Made by a program: the position numbers and the translations under genes. DNA of 64,000 nt from an uncultured bacterium (lineage in GTDB: Bacteria; Bacteroidota; Bacteroidia; Bacteroidales; Bacteroidaceae): the NCBI GenBank assembly GCA_905215345.1, contig CAJMPR010000014.1, forward strand, positions 1 to 64,000, in the 5' to 3' direction. Positions 45,350 through 54,759 of the stretch are shown in pieces (within the stretch, counting starts at the first letter, position 1; every line of letters begins with the position of its first letter). The notes beneath the pieces are model-generated. The model saw nothing but the letters and a program-made list of their open reading frames with translations. It was not told the DNA's origin and made no database searches.

Positions 45350-46873
45350 ATGTCTGAAACTAAAAGAATTAAAACAGCTCTGGTATCCGTTTACCATAAA
45401 GAAGGTTTGGATGAAATCATTACCAAACTGCATCAAGAAGGAGTAGAATTCCTGTCGACCGGTGGAACCCGTCAATTTATCGAATCTTTAGGCTATCCCT
45501 GCAAGGCAGTGGAAGACTTGACTACATATCCTTCCATTTTGGGTGGACGTGTGAAGACTTTGCACCCGAAAATCTTCGGAGGGATTCTTTGCCGTCGCGG
45601 GTTGGAACAAGACATGCAACAAATAGAAAAATATGAAATTCCCGAGATAGACCTTGTTATCGTTGACCTTTATCCGTTTGAAGCAACTGTTGCCAGCGGT
45701 GCCGACGAACCTACTATCATCGAGAAAATCGATATAGGCGGTATCTCCCTGATACGCGCCGCTGCCAAGAATTTCAACGATGTGGTTATCATTGCTTCAC
45801 AAGCCCAGTATCAGCCGCTTCGCGATATGTTGATGGAACATGGCGCTACCACTTCTCTGGAAGAGCGCCGTTGGTTTGCTAAAGAGGCTTTTGCCGTTTC
45901 TTCACATTATGATTCGGCTATATTTAACTACTTCGACGGTGAAGAAGGTTCTGCTTTCCGCCAGTCTGCCAATAACCAAAAGACACTGCGTTACGGTGAG
46001 AACCCCCATCAGAAAGGTTATTTCTATGGTAACATCGATGCCATGTTCGACCAGATTCACGGTAAGGAAATCTCCTATAACAACCTGCTCGACATCAATG
46101 CTGCCGTTGATTTGATTGATGAATTTACGGATACGACGTTTGCTATCCTGAAACATAATAATGCTTGCGGACTGGCTTCCCGTCCTACGGTATTGGAAGC
46201 ATGGAACGATGCTCTTGCCGGTGACCCGGTATCTGCTTTCGGTGGCGTACTTATCACCAATGCTGTGATTGATAAGGCTGCTGCCGAAGAAATCAACAAA
46301 ATCTTCTTCGAAGTGATTATCGCTCCCGATTATGATGTGGATGCGTTGGAAATCCTTGGTCAGAAGAAAAACCGCATTATCCTGGTTCGCAAACAAGCTA
46401 CGCTGCCGAAGAAACAGTTCCGCTCTTTGTTGAACGGTGTGCTGGTACAAGACCGTGACCTCAAGGTGGAAACCCCGGAGGATTTGAAGACGGTAACAAC
46501 CAAAGCTCCTACTACACAGGAAATAGAGGATATGTTGTTTGCCAATAAGATTGTCAAGAACAGTAAGTCTAACGCTATCGTACTGGCTAAAGGCAAGCAA
46601 CTGCTGGCAAGCGGAGTAGGTCAGACCAGCCGTGTGGATGCTTTGAAGCAGGCTATTGAAAAGGCTAAGAACTTCGGTTTTGACCTGAAAGGGGCTGTTA
46701 TGGCGAGCGATGCTTTCTTCCCCTTTCCCGACTGTGTAGAGATTGCAGGCAATGAAGGTGTGACGGCTGTTATCCAACCGGGTGGAAGTATCAAGGACGA
46801 ATTATCATTTGAATATTGTAACGAGCATGGCATGACTATGGTTATTACAGGATTCCGTCACTTTAAACACTAA
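45350..46873 (+). CDS. purH: Bifunctional AICAR formyltransferase/IMP cyclohydrolase
   Basis: The 507-residue enzyme performs the last two steps of IMP synthesis: formylation of AICAR with 10-formyl-THF, then ring closure. The N-terminal IMP cyclohydrolase (MGS-like) domain (about 1-195) shows 'EFLSTGGTRQFIESLG' and 'KTLHPKIFGGIL'. The transformylase domain has 'LRYGENPHQ' and the catalytic Lys-His 'KHNNACG'. Length matches the family (500-530). It starts at the ATG in 'MSETKRIKTAL'. Confidence 0.96.
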   Translation: MSETKRIKTALVSVYHKEGLDEIITKLHQEGVEFLSTGGTRQFIESLGYPCKAVEDLTTYPSILGGRVKTLHPKIFGGILCRRGLEQDMQQIEKYEIPEIDLVIVDLYPFEATVASGADEPTIIEKIDIGGISLIRAAAKNFNDVVIIASQAQYQPLRDMLMEHGATTSLEERRWFAKEAFAVSSHYDSAIFNYFDGEEGSAFRQSANNQKTLRYGENPHQKGYFYGNIDAMFDQIHGKEISYNNLLDINAAVDLIDEFTDTTFAILKHNNACGLASRPTVLEAWNDALAGDPVSAFGGVLITNAVIDKAAAEEINKIFFEVIIAPDYDVDALEILGQKKNRIILVRKQATLPKKQFRSLLNGVLVQDRDLKVETPEDLKTVTTKAPTTQEIEDMLFANKIVKNSKSNAIVLAKGKQLLASGVGQTSRVDALKQAIEKAKNFGFDLKGAVMASDAFFPFPDCVEIAGNEGVTAVIQPGGSIKDELSFEYCNEHGMTMVITGFRHFKH

Positions 46874-46885
46874 TATTCAACTATG

Positions 46886-46970
46886 AATTATTAAATATTA
46901 AATAGGGTGTCCTGTGCTTCAACGATAGCAGCGCAGCCAATTAATATTTAGTATTTAATACTTAATAATT
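46886..46970. repeat. AT-rich inverted repeat upstream of mreB
   Basis: A 19-nt left arm (46886-46904) matches the inverse of the right arm (46945-46970) at 18 of 19 positions, with a GC-richer 40-nt loop. The right edge is 7 bp from the mreB start. The layout resembles the elements at 20020 and 62068, but the arm sequence differs. Confidence 0.7.
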
Positions 46971-46977
46971 AATCAAC

Positions 46978-48000
46978 ATGGGATTATTCTCTTTTACACA
47001 AGAAATTGCGATGGACCTTGGTACTGCCAATACCATTATTACTACAAACGGTAAGATTGTAGTAGATGAGCCTTCGGTAGTAGCTTTGGATCGTCGTACA
47101 GACAAGATGATTGCCGTGGGAGAAAAGGCAAAGCTTATGCACGAAAAGACCCACGAAAACATACGTACTATCCGTCCGCTTCGTGACGGTGTAATCGCTG
47201 ATTTCTATGCTTGCGAGCAGATGATACGCGGTCTTATCAAGATGGTGAACAACCGTAACCGTCTGTTTTCTCCTTCACTCCGTATGGTAATTGGGGTGCC
47301 TTCGGGAAGTACCGAAGTTGAACTCCGTGCGGTACGTGACTCTGCAGAACATGCAGGTGGACGTGATGTCTATTTAATTTTCGAGCCGATGGCTGCTGCT
47401 ATCGGTATCGGTATCGATGTAGAAGCACCGGAAGGTAATATGATTGTTGATATAGGTGGTGGTTCCACGGAAATCGCCGTTATCTCTTTGGGCGGTATCG
47501 TTTCCAATAATTCTATCCGCATTGCGGGTGACGACCTGACTGCTGATATTCAGGAATACATGAGCCGCCAGCACAATGTGAAAGTCAGCGAGCGTATGGC
47601 TGAACGTATTAAGATTAATGTGGGTGCAGCACTGACCGAACTGGGTGAGGATGCTCCCGAAGACTATATTGTTCATGGTCCGAACCGTATCACCGCACTT
47701 CCTATGGAAGTACCCGTATGCTATCAGGAAGTGGCGCATTGCTTGGAGAAATCTATCTCTAAGATTGAAACAGCCATCTTGAGTGCATTGGAAAATACAC
47801 CTCCTGAATTGTATGCCGATATCGTGCACAACGGTATCTATCTGGCAGGTGGTGGCGCCTTGCTTCGCGGACTGGATAAACGTCTGACTGATAAGATTAA
47901 CATACCGTTCCACATTGCGGAAGACCCATTGCATGCCGTTGCCAAAGGCACAGGTACTGCATTGAAGAATGTCGACCGCTTCTCATTCCTGATGAGATAG
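46978..48000 (+). CDS. mreB: Rod shape-determining protein MreB
   Basis: The 340-residue actin homologue forms membrane-associated filaments that guide lateral wall synthesis. It has the phosphate-1 motif 'MDLGTANT' (residues 11-18), phosphate-2 'VDIGGGSTEIAVI', adenosine motif 'LAGGGALLRGL' and the N-terminal amphipathic 'MGLFSFTQE'. Length agrees with family members. It is first in the order mreB, mreC, mreD, mrdA, rodA, the standard rod-complex operon, and mreC starts 4 bp after its stop. Confidence 0.96.
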   Translation: MGLFSFTQEIAMDLGTANTIITTNGKIVVDEPSVVALDRRTDKMIAVGEKAKLMHEKTHENIRTIRPLRDGVIADFYACEQMIRGLIKMVNNRNRLFSPSLRMVIGVPSGSTEVELRAVRDSAEHAGGRDVYLIFEPMAAAIGIGIDVEAPEGNMIVDIGGGSTEIAVISLGGIVSNNSIRIAGDDLTADIQEYMSRQHNVKVSERMAERIKINVGAALTELGEDAPEDYIVHGPNRITALPMEVPVCYQEVAHCLEKSISKIETAILSALENTPPELYADIVHNGIYLAGGGALLRGLDKRLTDKINIPFHIAEDPLHAVAKGTGTALKNVDRFSFLMR

Positions 48001-48004
48001 GCGT

Positions 48005-48847
48005 ATGCGAAATTTACTGAACTTTCTTATTAAATACAATTACTGGTTCCTCTTTCTGCTGTTAGAGGTTACCAGTTTTGTTTTATTGTTCCGCTTCAAC
48101 CATTATCAGCAGAGTGTGTATTTCACCTCGGCTAACGGAGTGGCAGGGAAGGTTTATGAAATTTCAGGAGGTATCAGTTCTTATTTTCATCTGAAGTCGG
48201 TTAATGAAGATTTGTTAGACCGGAATATGTGGTTGGAACAGCGTGTTGCTTTCCTTGAAAAAAGCTTGCGGGAGCATGGGTTGGACTCTGTACGTCTGTA
48301 TAGTATGGAACGTCTTGCTCCGGCTGATTACCGTATATTCAAGGCAAATGTTATCAAGAATAGTTTGAGTAAGGCGGACAATTACATTACATTGGATCAG
48401 GGCTCGTCGGCAGGTATTCATACAGAGATGGGTGTGGTCGATGCTAACGGAGTGGTGGGTATCGTTTATAAAACCTCTCCCCATTATTCACTGGTTATCC
48501 CATTGCTGAACAGTAAATCCAGTATCAGTTGTAAGATAGTAGGTAGTGATTACTTCGGCTATCTGAAGTGGGAGGGAGGAGACTCCCGTTTTGCCTATTT
48601 GAAAGATTTGCCTCGTCATGCCGAGTTTAATTTGGGGGATACAGTGGTTACCAGTGGCTACTCTACGGTTTTTCCAGAGGGAGTTATGATAGGTACGGTC
48701 GATGATATGTCCGATTCGCATGACGGACTTTCCTATCTGTTAAAGATAAAGCTGGCTACGGATTTTGGTAAAGTAAGTAATGTCCGCGTTATTTCCCGCA
48801 GTGGGCAGGAAGAACAGAACACACTGGAAAAGCAGGCGGAAGAATAG
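48005..48847 (+). CDS. mreC: Rod shape-determining protein MreC
   Basis: The 280-residue protein has one membrane helix (about 10-30), a coiled-coil segment (about 55-90) and the periplasmic MreC beta-domain (about 110-270: 'ADNYITLDQGSSAGIHTEMGV' in parts, 'GVVGIVYKTSPHYSLVIPLL'). It bridges MreB filaments and the penicillin-binding proteins. The C-terminal tail is Gln/Glu rich. Second gene of the rod operon. Confidence 0.94.
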   Translation: MRNLLNFLIKYNYWFLFLLLEVTSFVLLFRFNHYQQSVYFTSANGVAGKVYEISGGISSYFHLKSVNEDLLDRNMWLEQRVAFLEKSLREHGLDSVRLYSMERLAPADYRIFKANVIKNSLSKADNYITLDQGSSAGIHTEMGVVDANGVVGIVYKTSPHYSLVIPLLNSKSSISCKIVGSDYFGYLKWEGGDSRFAYLKDLPRHAEFNLGDTVVTSGYSTVFPEGVMIGTVDDMSDSHDGLSYLLKIKLATDFGKVSNVRVISRSGQEEQNTLEKQAEE

Positions 48848-48915
48848 AATAATAATGATAGGAGAATAAGGTCTTAAAATGATATCAATCGTCAATAATT
48901 AAATTATAAGTAGAT

Positions 48916-49416
48916 TTGGTAATCAATTATTTACATAAGATAGGATGGTTTGTTGGTTTGGTACTGTTGCAGGTACTGATATTGAACAATGTGCACATAG
49001 CCGGATATGCTACTCCATTTCTTTACATTTACCTGATATTGAAGTTTGAGTCGGATGTGTCTCGTAATGTATTGATGTTGTGGGCGTTCTTTCTTGGACT
49101 GACGGTTGATGTTTTTTCTGATACTCCGGGAATGAATGCAGCGGCAACCGTGTTGCTGGCTTTCTTGCGTCCTACCATTTTGCGCTTATTTGTTTCTCGT
49201 GACATATTGGATACATTGGTTCCGGCTATCCGCACAATGGGAATCTCTTCTTTTCTGAAATATCTGGTTGTCAGTGTGCTGATACATCATGGAATGTTGC
49301 TTACCATTGAATTCTTTTCATTTGCCCATATAGGAGCATTGCTGCTGAGAATTGTAGCAAGTACGCTGCTGACTGTGACTTGCATAATGGCTATAGAAGG
49401 GGTTAGGAAAAAGTGA
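48916..49416 (+). CDS. mreD: Rod shape-determining protein MreD (TTG start)
   Basis: The 166-residue protein is almost wholly membrane-embedded, with about five helices, and completes the MreBCD complex. No ATG or GTG lies in frame at the expected start. The only plausible one is TTG at 48916, giving MVINYLHKIGWFVGLVLLQ, which fits known Bacteroidetes MreD N-termini. It follows mreC by 68 bp, a larger gap than elsewhere in the operon. Location and size make the identification firm although MreD sequences vary. Confidence 0.88.
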   Translation: MVINYLHKIGWFVGLVLLQVLILNNVHIAGYATPFLYIYLILKFESDVSRNVLMLWAFFLGLTVDVFSDTPGMNAAATVLLAFLRPTILRLFVSRDILDTLVPAIRTMGISSFLKYLVVSVLIHHGMLLTIEFFSFAHIGALLLRIVASTLLTVTCIMAIEGVRKK

Positions 49417-49444
49417 GGATTGAGAATTCATAATTCAAAATTGA

Positions 49445-51310
49445 ATGAAGGATTATATACTGGAGAAGCGGAAATATGTAATAGGCGTGACGGCCGTCGT
49501 CATTGTCCTGATTTACATATTCCGTCTGTTTGACTTGCAGATCATGACGGATGATTACAAGAAGAATGCCGATAGTAATGCTTTTTTGAATAAGATACAA
49601 TATCCGTCACGTGGAGCTATTTATGACCGTAATGGTAAGTTGTTGGTATTTAACCAACCTGCATATGATATAACCTTTGTGCCGCGTGAGGTTACCCAAC
49701 TGGATACTCTTGATTTCTGTCGTGCTTTGAATATCACTCTCGATCAGTTTCAAAAGCGTATGAAGGATGTAAAGAACCGTTGGATGAATCCCGGTTATTC
49801 CAAGTATACGCATCAGGTTTTTATGACGCAACTTTCAGCGGAGGAGTGTGGTGTCTTTCAGGAAAAACTGTTCAAATTTCCCGGCTTTTATATTCAACGG
49901 CGTACTATCCGGCAATATACTTATAATTCTGCCGGACATACGTTAGGTGATATCGGTGAAGTATCTAAAAAAGATATTGAGGCGGATGATTACTATATTC
50001 GGGGAGATTACATTGGTAAGCAGGGTATTGAAAAATCTTATGAAAAGTATCTCCGTGGTGAGAAAGGAGTGGAAATTCTGCTTCGCGATGCTCATGGACG
50101 TATTCAGGGACATTATATGGATGGGAAGTTAGACCGACCTTCCGTGCCCGGTAAGAATCTGACGCTGGGAATCGATATTGATTTGCAAATGTTGGGTGAA
50201 CGTTTGCTGCAACATAAAATCGGAGCGATTGTTGCCATTGAACCTGCTACGGGAGAAATACTTTGTATGGTATCTTCACCAACTTTTGACCCTCATTTGA
50301 TGATTGGACGTCAACGTGGAAAAAATCACCGGATGTTGCAGATGGACAGACGGAAACCCTTGTTGAACCGTGCGATTATGGGTGCGTATCCACCGGGATC
50401 GACTTTTAAAACTGCTCAAGCTTTGACTTTTTTGCAGGAAGGCATTATTCACGAAGATTATCCGGCTTATCCGTGTTCACATGGTTTCAATTATGGAAGT
50501 TTGCATGTAGGCTGCCATGCACACGGATCACCTCTCCCACTGATTCCTGCCATAGCTACTTCTTGTAATTCTTATTTCTGTTGGGGGTTGTTCCGTATGT
50601 TTAGCGATAAGAAATATGGTTCGCCCCAGAATGCTATTACGGTATGGAAGGATCATATGGTATCGCAGGGTTTTGGTTATCGTCTTGGTACGGACCTTCC
50701 CGGAGAACAGCGTGGATTAATTCCGAATGCTAAATTTTACGATAAGGCATATCGAGGCTCTTGGAATGGATTGACGGTTATTAGTATCGCCATCGGGCAG
50801 GGAGAAATACTTGCTACTCCTTTGCAAATTGCTAATCTCGGTGCGACTATTGCTAACCGGGGACATTTCATTACTCCGCATATTGTAAAAGAAATACAAG
50901 ATAATGAATTGGATAGCCTTTACCGGACTCCTCGCGTGCCGACAATTGATAAGTTATATTATGAAGAGGTGGTAGAAGGCATGCGTGCGGCTGTTACCGG
51001 CAGTACCGGTAGTGCAACTTGTCGTATGGTAGGGACGATTTTGCCGGATGTAGAAGCTTGTGGTAAAACGGGTACGGCGCAGAATCGTGGAAAAGACCAT
51101 TCCGTATTCATGGGGTTTGCACCGATGAATAATCCTAAGATTGCTATTGCAGTTTATGTGGAAAATGGTGGATTCGGAGCTACTTATGGTGTACCTATCG
51201 GTGCTATGATGATGGATCAGTATTTGCATGGAAAGTTATCTCCTGAAAATGAGATACGGGCAGAAGAATTTAGCAACCGTGTGATACTCTATGGGGATGA
51301 AGAAAGATAA
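49445..51310 (+). CDS. mrdA: Penicillin-binding protein 2
   Basis: The 621-residue class B transpeptidase cross-links lateral-wall peptidoglycan with RodA. It has one membrane helix (about 10-28), a non-catalytic dimerisation region ('YPSRGAIYDRNGKLLV') and a transpeptidase domain with the active serine S319 (PPGSTFK), 'SCNSYF' as SxN and 'CGKTGTAQNRG' as KTG. It is a beta-lactam target. It lies 28 bp after mreD, and rodA follows by 57 bp. Confidence 0.95.
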   Translation: MKDYILEKRKYVIGVTAVVIVLIYIFRLFDLQIMTDDYKKNADSNAFLNKIQYPSRGAIYDRNGKLLVFNQPAYDITFVPREVTQLDTLDFCRALNITLDQFQKRMKDVKNRWMNPGYSKYTHQVFMTQLSAEECGVFQEKLFKFPGFYIQRRTIRQYTYNSAGHTLGDIGEVSKKDIEADDYYIRGDYIGKQGIEKSYEKYLRGEKGVEILLRDAHGRIQGHYMDGKLDRPSVPGKNLTLGIDIDLQMLGERLLQHKIGAIVAIEPATGEILCMVSSPTFDPHLMIGRQRGKNHRMLQMDRRKPLLNRAIMGAYPPGSTFKTAQALTFLQEGIIHEDYPAYPCSHGFNYGSLHVGCHAHGSPLPLIPAIATSCNSYFCWGLFRMFSDKKYGSPQNAITVWKDHMVSQGFGYRLGTDLPGEQRGLIPNAKFYDKAYRGSWNGLTVISIAIGQGEILATPLQIANLGATIANRGHFITPHIVKEIQDNELDSLYRTPRVPTIDKLYYEEVVEGMRAAVTGSTGSATCRMVGTILPDVEACGKTGTAQNRGKDHSVFMGFAPMNNPKIAIAVYVENGGFGATYGVPIGAMMMDQYLHGKLSPENEIRAEEFSNRVILYGDEER

Positions 51311-51367
51311 TAAGGTGGTAGAGTGATAGGGGCAATCTAAATCATAAATTATAAATAATAAACGCGA

Positions 51368-52825
51368 ATGGTGAGAAGAGACAGTATATGGAAATCATTG
51401 GATTGGGTAACTATTGTAGTTTACCTGATGTTGATCGTTTTCGGCTGGTTCAGCGTTTGTGGGGCAAGTTATGATTATGGTGATCGTGACTTTCTGGACT
51501 TTTCAACCCGTGCCGGTAAGCAGTTCGTATGGATTATCTGTTCATTCGGATTGGGATTTGTATTGTTGATGCTGGAAGACAGGCTCTATGACATGTTTGC
51601 CTATCTAATCTATGCAGGATTGATTTTATTATTGATTGTTACGATTTTTATAGCGCCTGATACGAAAGGTTCCCGTTCCTGGTTGATTTTAGGACCTGTA
51701 AGTTTGCAACCGGCGGAGTTTGCTAAGTTTGCAACAGCTTTGGCGTTGGCTAAGTATATGAGTGCCTACTCATTTACCATGAAGAACTGGAGAAGTACAT
51801 TGATGCTGGCTGGTTTAATCTTACTGCCGATGATATTGATTATCTTGCAACGCGAGACAGGTTCTGCATTGGTATATGCAGCTTTTTTCCTGATGCTTTA
51901 TCGGGAGGGTATGCCTGGGGTAGTGCTATTCTCCGGTGTCTGTGCAGTAGTTTATTTTGTGGTTGGTATTCGCTTTGATGGTGTCTTTATTGCAGATACC
52001 CCTACGCCTATCGGAGAGTTTTCTGTATTGACTATGGTACTACTCTTTGCCGGTGGTATGATATGGGTATATAAGAAGAAGTGGGAACCAGTGAGGAATA
52101 TAATTGCTGGCTCATGTATAATATTGCTTGCTGCTTATTTTGTTTCTGAATATATTGTTCACTTTAATTTAGTATGGGTACAGTGGGGATTGTGCATATT
52201 GGTTATAGGTTATTTATTCTTTCTATCCCTGAGTGAACGTCATTTTGCATATTCCTTGATCGCTCTGTTTGCAATAGGCTCTATCGGTTTTCTTTATTCC
52301 AGTGATTATTTCTTTAATAAGGTATTGGAGCCTCATCAGCAGATTCGTATCGAGGTGTTGCTTGGCATGGAAGAAGATTTGGCCGGAGCAGGCTATAATG
52401 TCAACCAATCTAAAATTGCCATCGGTTCGGGTGGCTTGACCGGAAAAGGTTTCTTGAATGGTACTCAGACAAAACTCAAATATGTACCTGAGCAAGATAC
52501 GGACTTTATCTTTTGTACAGTGGGAGAAGAAGAGGGATTCATTGGGTCAACGGCTGTGTTGCTGCTGTTTCTTGTACTGATACTTCGTCTTATCGTGCTT
52601 GCAGAACGGCAACAGTCGGCTTTTGGTAGGGTATATGGATATTCGGTATTGAGTATCTTTTTATTCCACTTGTTTATTAATGTCGGGATGGTGTTAGGAT
52701 TGACACCGGTAATTGGCATTCCTTTACCATTCTTCAGTTATGGAGGTTCTTCACTTTGGGGATTTACAATCTTATTGTTTATCTTCCTGCGCATTGATGC
52801 GGGGCGGAATAGAAGATTGGCATAA
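51368..52825 (+). CDS. rodA: Rod shape-determining peptidoglycan polymerase RodA
   Basis: The 485-residue SEDS-family glycosyltransferase polymerises lipid II and partners with PBP2. About ten or more membrane helices are visible. The SEDS signatures 'KGSRSWLILGPVSLQPAEFAK' (in two pieces, about 98-118) and 'GLTPVIGIPLPFFSYGGSS' (near 450) are present, as is 'EQDTDFIFCTVGEEEGF'. A stretch of about 90 residues (about 200-290) adds extra helices compared with E. coli RodA (370 residues); such an insertion is common in this phylum. It is the last gene of the operon. Confidence 0.94.
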   Translation: MVRRDSIWKSLDWVTIVVYLMLIVFGWFSVCGASYDYGDRDFLDFSTRAGKQFVWIICSFGLGFVLLMLEDRLYDMFAYLIYAGLILLLIVTIFIAPDTKGSRSWLILGPVSLQPAEFAKFATALALAKYMSAYSFTMKNWRSTLMLAGLILLPMILIILQRETGSALVYAAFFLMLYREGMPGVVLFSGVCAVVYFVVGIRFDGVFIADTPTPIGEFSVLTMVLLFAGGMIWVYKKKWEPVRNIIAGSCIILLAAYFVSEYIVHFNLVWVQWGLCILVIGYLFFLSLSERHFAYSLIALFAIGSIGFLYSSDYFFNKVLEPHQQIRIEVLLGMEEDLAGAGYNVNQSKIAIGSGGLTGKGFLNGTQTKLKYVPEQDTDFIFCTVGEEEGFIGSTAVLLLFLVLILRLIVLAERQQSAFGRVYGYSVLSIFLFHLFINVGMVLGLTPVIGIPLPFFSYGGSSLWGFTILLFIFLRIDAGRNRRLA

Positions 52826-52841
52826 CCGGTCAGGAAAGGAA

Positions 52842-53327
52842 CTATCGCTCTAATTTTATTCCTATATCATTGATGCCGGGTAATATTTCATCGGGTAGGG
52901 TATAAGCCACCTTGAAAAGGTAAGTACCTGACTTTGTTATTTTGATACTGCCGATGGAAAATGTGGATTGATATAATCCTCCCCATCCATCTCCTTGCCA
53001 TATCCCCTCTTTATTGGCTAAAGTTGCCTTAAGAGTATCAGCCGGCAGTTTGTTTATTTCCGGTCCGTCATAACAGATGGAGAGACTGAGGTTTTGATAA
53101 GGATAATTATTCCGGTTCCTGATTTCTACGGAAAGTTTATAATAAGTTTGTGAATCAGGCACAATGACATCAAAAAGCAAAGTATCCTGTCTTAACCAAC
53201 CTTTTTGTGGTATGGGCTGGAAAGTGTGATACACTGTATATTTATCGCAAGCGATTATTACGCTTGCGATAAACAACAGGATTATACACTTCAAGTATCC
53301 CTTTTTATTCCTGAACAGGCTTTTCAT
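52842..53327 (-). CDS. gldH: Gliding motility-type lipoprotein GldH
   Basis: The 161-residue lipoprotein starts at the ATG at 53327 (MKSLFRNKKGYLK), with signal helix and lipobox IIACD. The rest is beta-rich ('YPYQNLSLSICYDGPE', 'WQGDGWGGLYQS', 'YTLPDEILPGINDIGIKLER'), matching GldH. In gliding Flavobacteria GldH supports motility. Bacteroides does not glide, so a conserved envelope role is more likely. The start overlaps the stop of ricT by 23 bp, implying coupled translation. Confidence 0.85.
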   Translation of the reverse strand: MKSLFRNKKGYLKCIILLFIASVIIACDKYTVYHTFQPIPQKGWLRQDTLLFDVIVPDSQTYYKLSVEIRNRNNYPYQNLSLSICYDGPEINKLPADTLKATLANKEGIWQGDGWGGLYQSTFSIGSIKITKSGTYLFKVAYTLPDEILPGINDIGIKLER

Positions 53328-54705
53328 TTTGAACAGGTTTATCTCCTTGTGGTCTGGGCTTGTTATTATTGGGACGCCTGCGATTGTTATTGTTCCGCTG
53401 CGAACGTTCCCCCTGTTCGGTAGGTTGTTCGCTATTACCTTGCCGCATCGGCTGTCTACCTTGTCTCGGTTGATCCAGAGGACGTCTGTTCTCCCCTTGT
53501 CTGGGTTGTTCATTTGTTTGTGGAGCAGTTGTCTGTTCTGCACCCTGCGGGCGGTTATTATTATTTCTTTTCTTCTTCTTGTTCCGGTTTCCATTCCCGT
53601 TTCCATTCCCATTTCCACCGTTATTCTCTCCGCCGTTTCTGTTTTTGCGGTTACGATCAAATCGGGTTAGACTTTCTTGCTCCAATAAATCTATAGGCTT
53701 TTTAGGTTCCGGACGATGTGTCTCTTCCAGTAAATTATCCGGTCTGATACCGCGTCTGTTCAAGCCTACAATTTCAAAAGCGCGTCTACCACTAATCGTT
53801 ACCAAATTGGCGGGAATATTTTTATCGGTAGAATAGGTTATCTGATTGCTAAGAATATCGGCTTTGAAGAAGTAGAAAGTACCGTCTTTCGTTTCTAACT
53901 CAATTTCTCTGGACGGCAGACGTTTTTGTGCTTCTACATAACAGTCTACTTCATAGTTGAGGCAGCATTTTAACTTGGCACATTGTCCGGCCAACTTTTG
54001 AGGATTCAGAGAGATGTCCTGAAAACGGGCGGCACTTGTTGATACAGAGACGAAAGAAGTCATCCAAGTGGCGCAACAAAGTTCACGTCCGCAAGGACCG
54101 ATACCACCGATACGTCCGGCTTCCTGACGGGCGCCTATCTGCTTCATTTCAATACGTACGTGGAAAGCATCGGCAAGCACCTTGATAAGTTGGCGAAAAT
54201 CTACACGTTCGTCGGCTATATAATAGAAAATAGCCTTATTCCCGTCACCTTGATATTCCACATCTCCGATCTTCATGTTAAGATTGAGATTAAGGGCGAT
54301 TTGACGGGCACGAATCATTGTACTGTGTTCACGTTCTTTGGCTTCGTAATATTTATCCATATCTACCTGCTTGGCTTTACGGTAGATGCGTTTGATATCG
54401 GCTTCCGACTTGATATTGGCTTTACGCATTTGTAGGGGAACAAGTCGGCCGGTGAGGGTGACTACTCCTATATCATGTCCGGGAGTAGCTTCTACGGCTA
54501 CTATATCGCCTTTCTCCAAAGGTATTTTATTGCTGTTGCGGAAATAACCCTTACGAGTATTTTTGAACTGAACCTCAACCATGTCCGATTCTTCGGCATT
54601 GCCCGGTATATCGGCCAGCCAGTCATAGGTGTTCAGTTGCTTGTCTTGTCTGCCGCAACTCTTACAGCAAAGACCGCCACTTCCGTTATGTAGTTTAAAT
54701 TCCAT
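53305..54705 (-). CDS. ricT: PSP1-domain protein RicT/YaaT with low-complexity tail
   Basis: The 466-residue protein has the PSP1 domain (about 60-270), with conserved cysteines in 'GPCGRELCC' and 'CAKLKCCLNYE' that in Bacillus RicT help bind an iron-sulphur cluster with RicA and RicF. N-terminal 'CCKSCGRQDK' adds more cysteines. After about residue 320 the protein becomes Asn, Gly, Gln and Arg rich, with 'NGGNGNGNGNGNRNKKKKR' and RQG/PRQG repeats: a disordered, possibly RNA-binding tail. No RicA/RicF genes are near. It lies between holB and gldH, a gene order typical of Bacteroidales. Confidence 0.88.
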   Translation of the reverse strand: MEFKLHNGSGGLCCKSCGRQDKQLNTYDWLADIPGNAEESDMVEVQFKNTRKGYFRNSNKIPLEKGDIVAVEATPGHDIGVVTLTGRLVPLQMRKANIKSEADIKRIYRKAKQVDMDKYYEAKEREHSTMIRARQIALNLNLNMKIGDVEYQGDGNKAIFYYIADERVDFRQLIKVLADAFHVRIEMKQIGARQEAGRIGGIGPCGRELCCATWMTSFVSVSTSAARFQDISLNPQKLAGQCAKLKCCLNYEVDCYVEAQKRLPSREIELETKDGTFYFFKADILSNQITYSTDKNIPANLVTISGRRAFEIVGLNRRGIRPDNLLEETHRPEPKKPIDLLEQESLTRFDRNRKNRNGGENNGGNGNGNGNGNRNKKKKRNNNNRPQGAEQTTAPQTNEQPRQGENRRPLDQPRQGRQPMRQGNSEQPTEQGERSQRNNNNRRRPNNNKPRPQGDKPVQNEKPVQE

Positions 54706-54759
54706 TCCTTTATTATTTATTTTGCTATTTACTATTTATAATTGTTATACTATTCTTTA

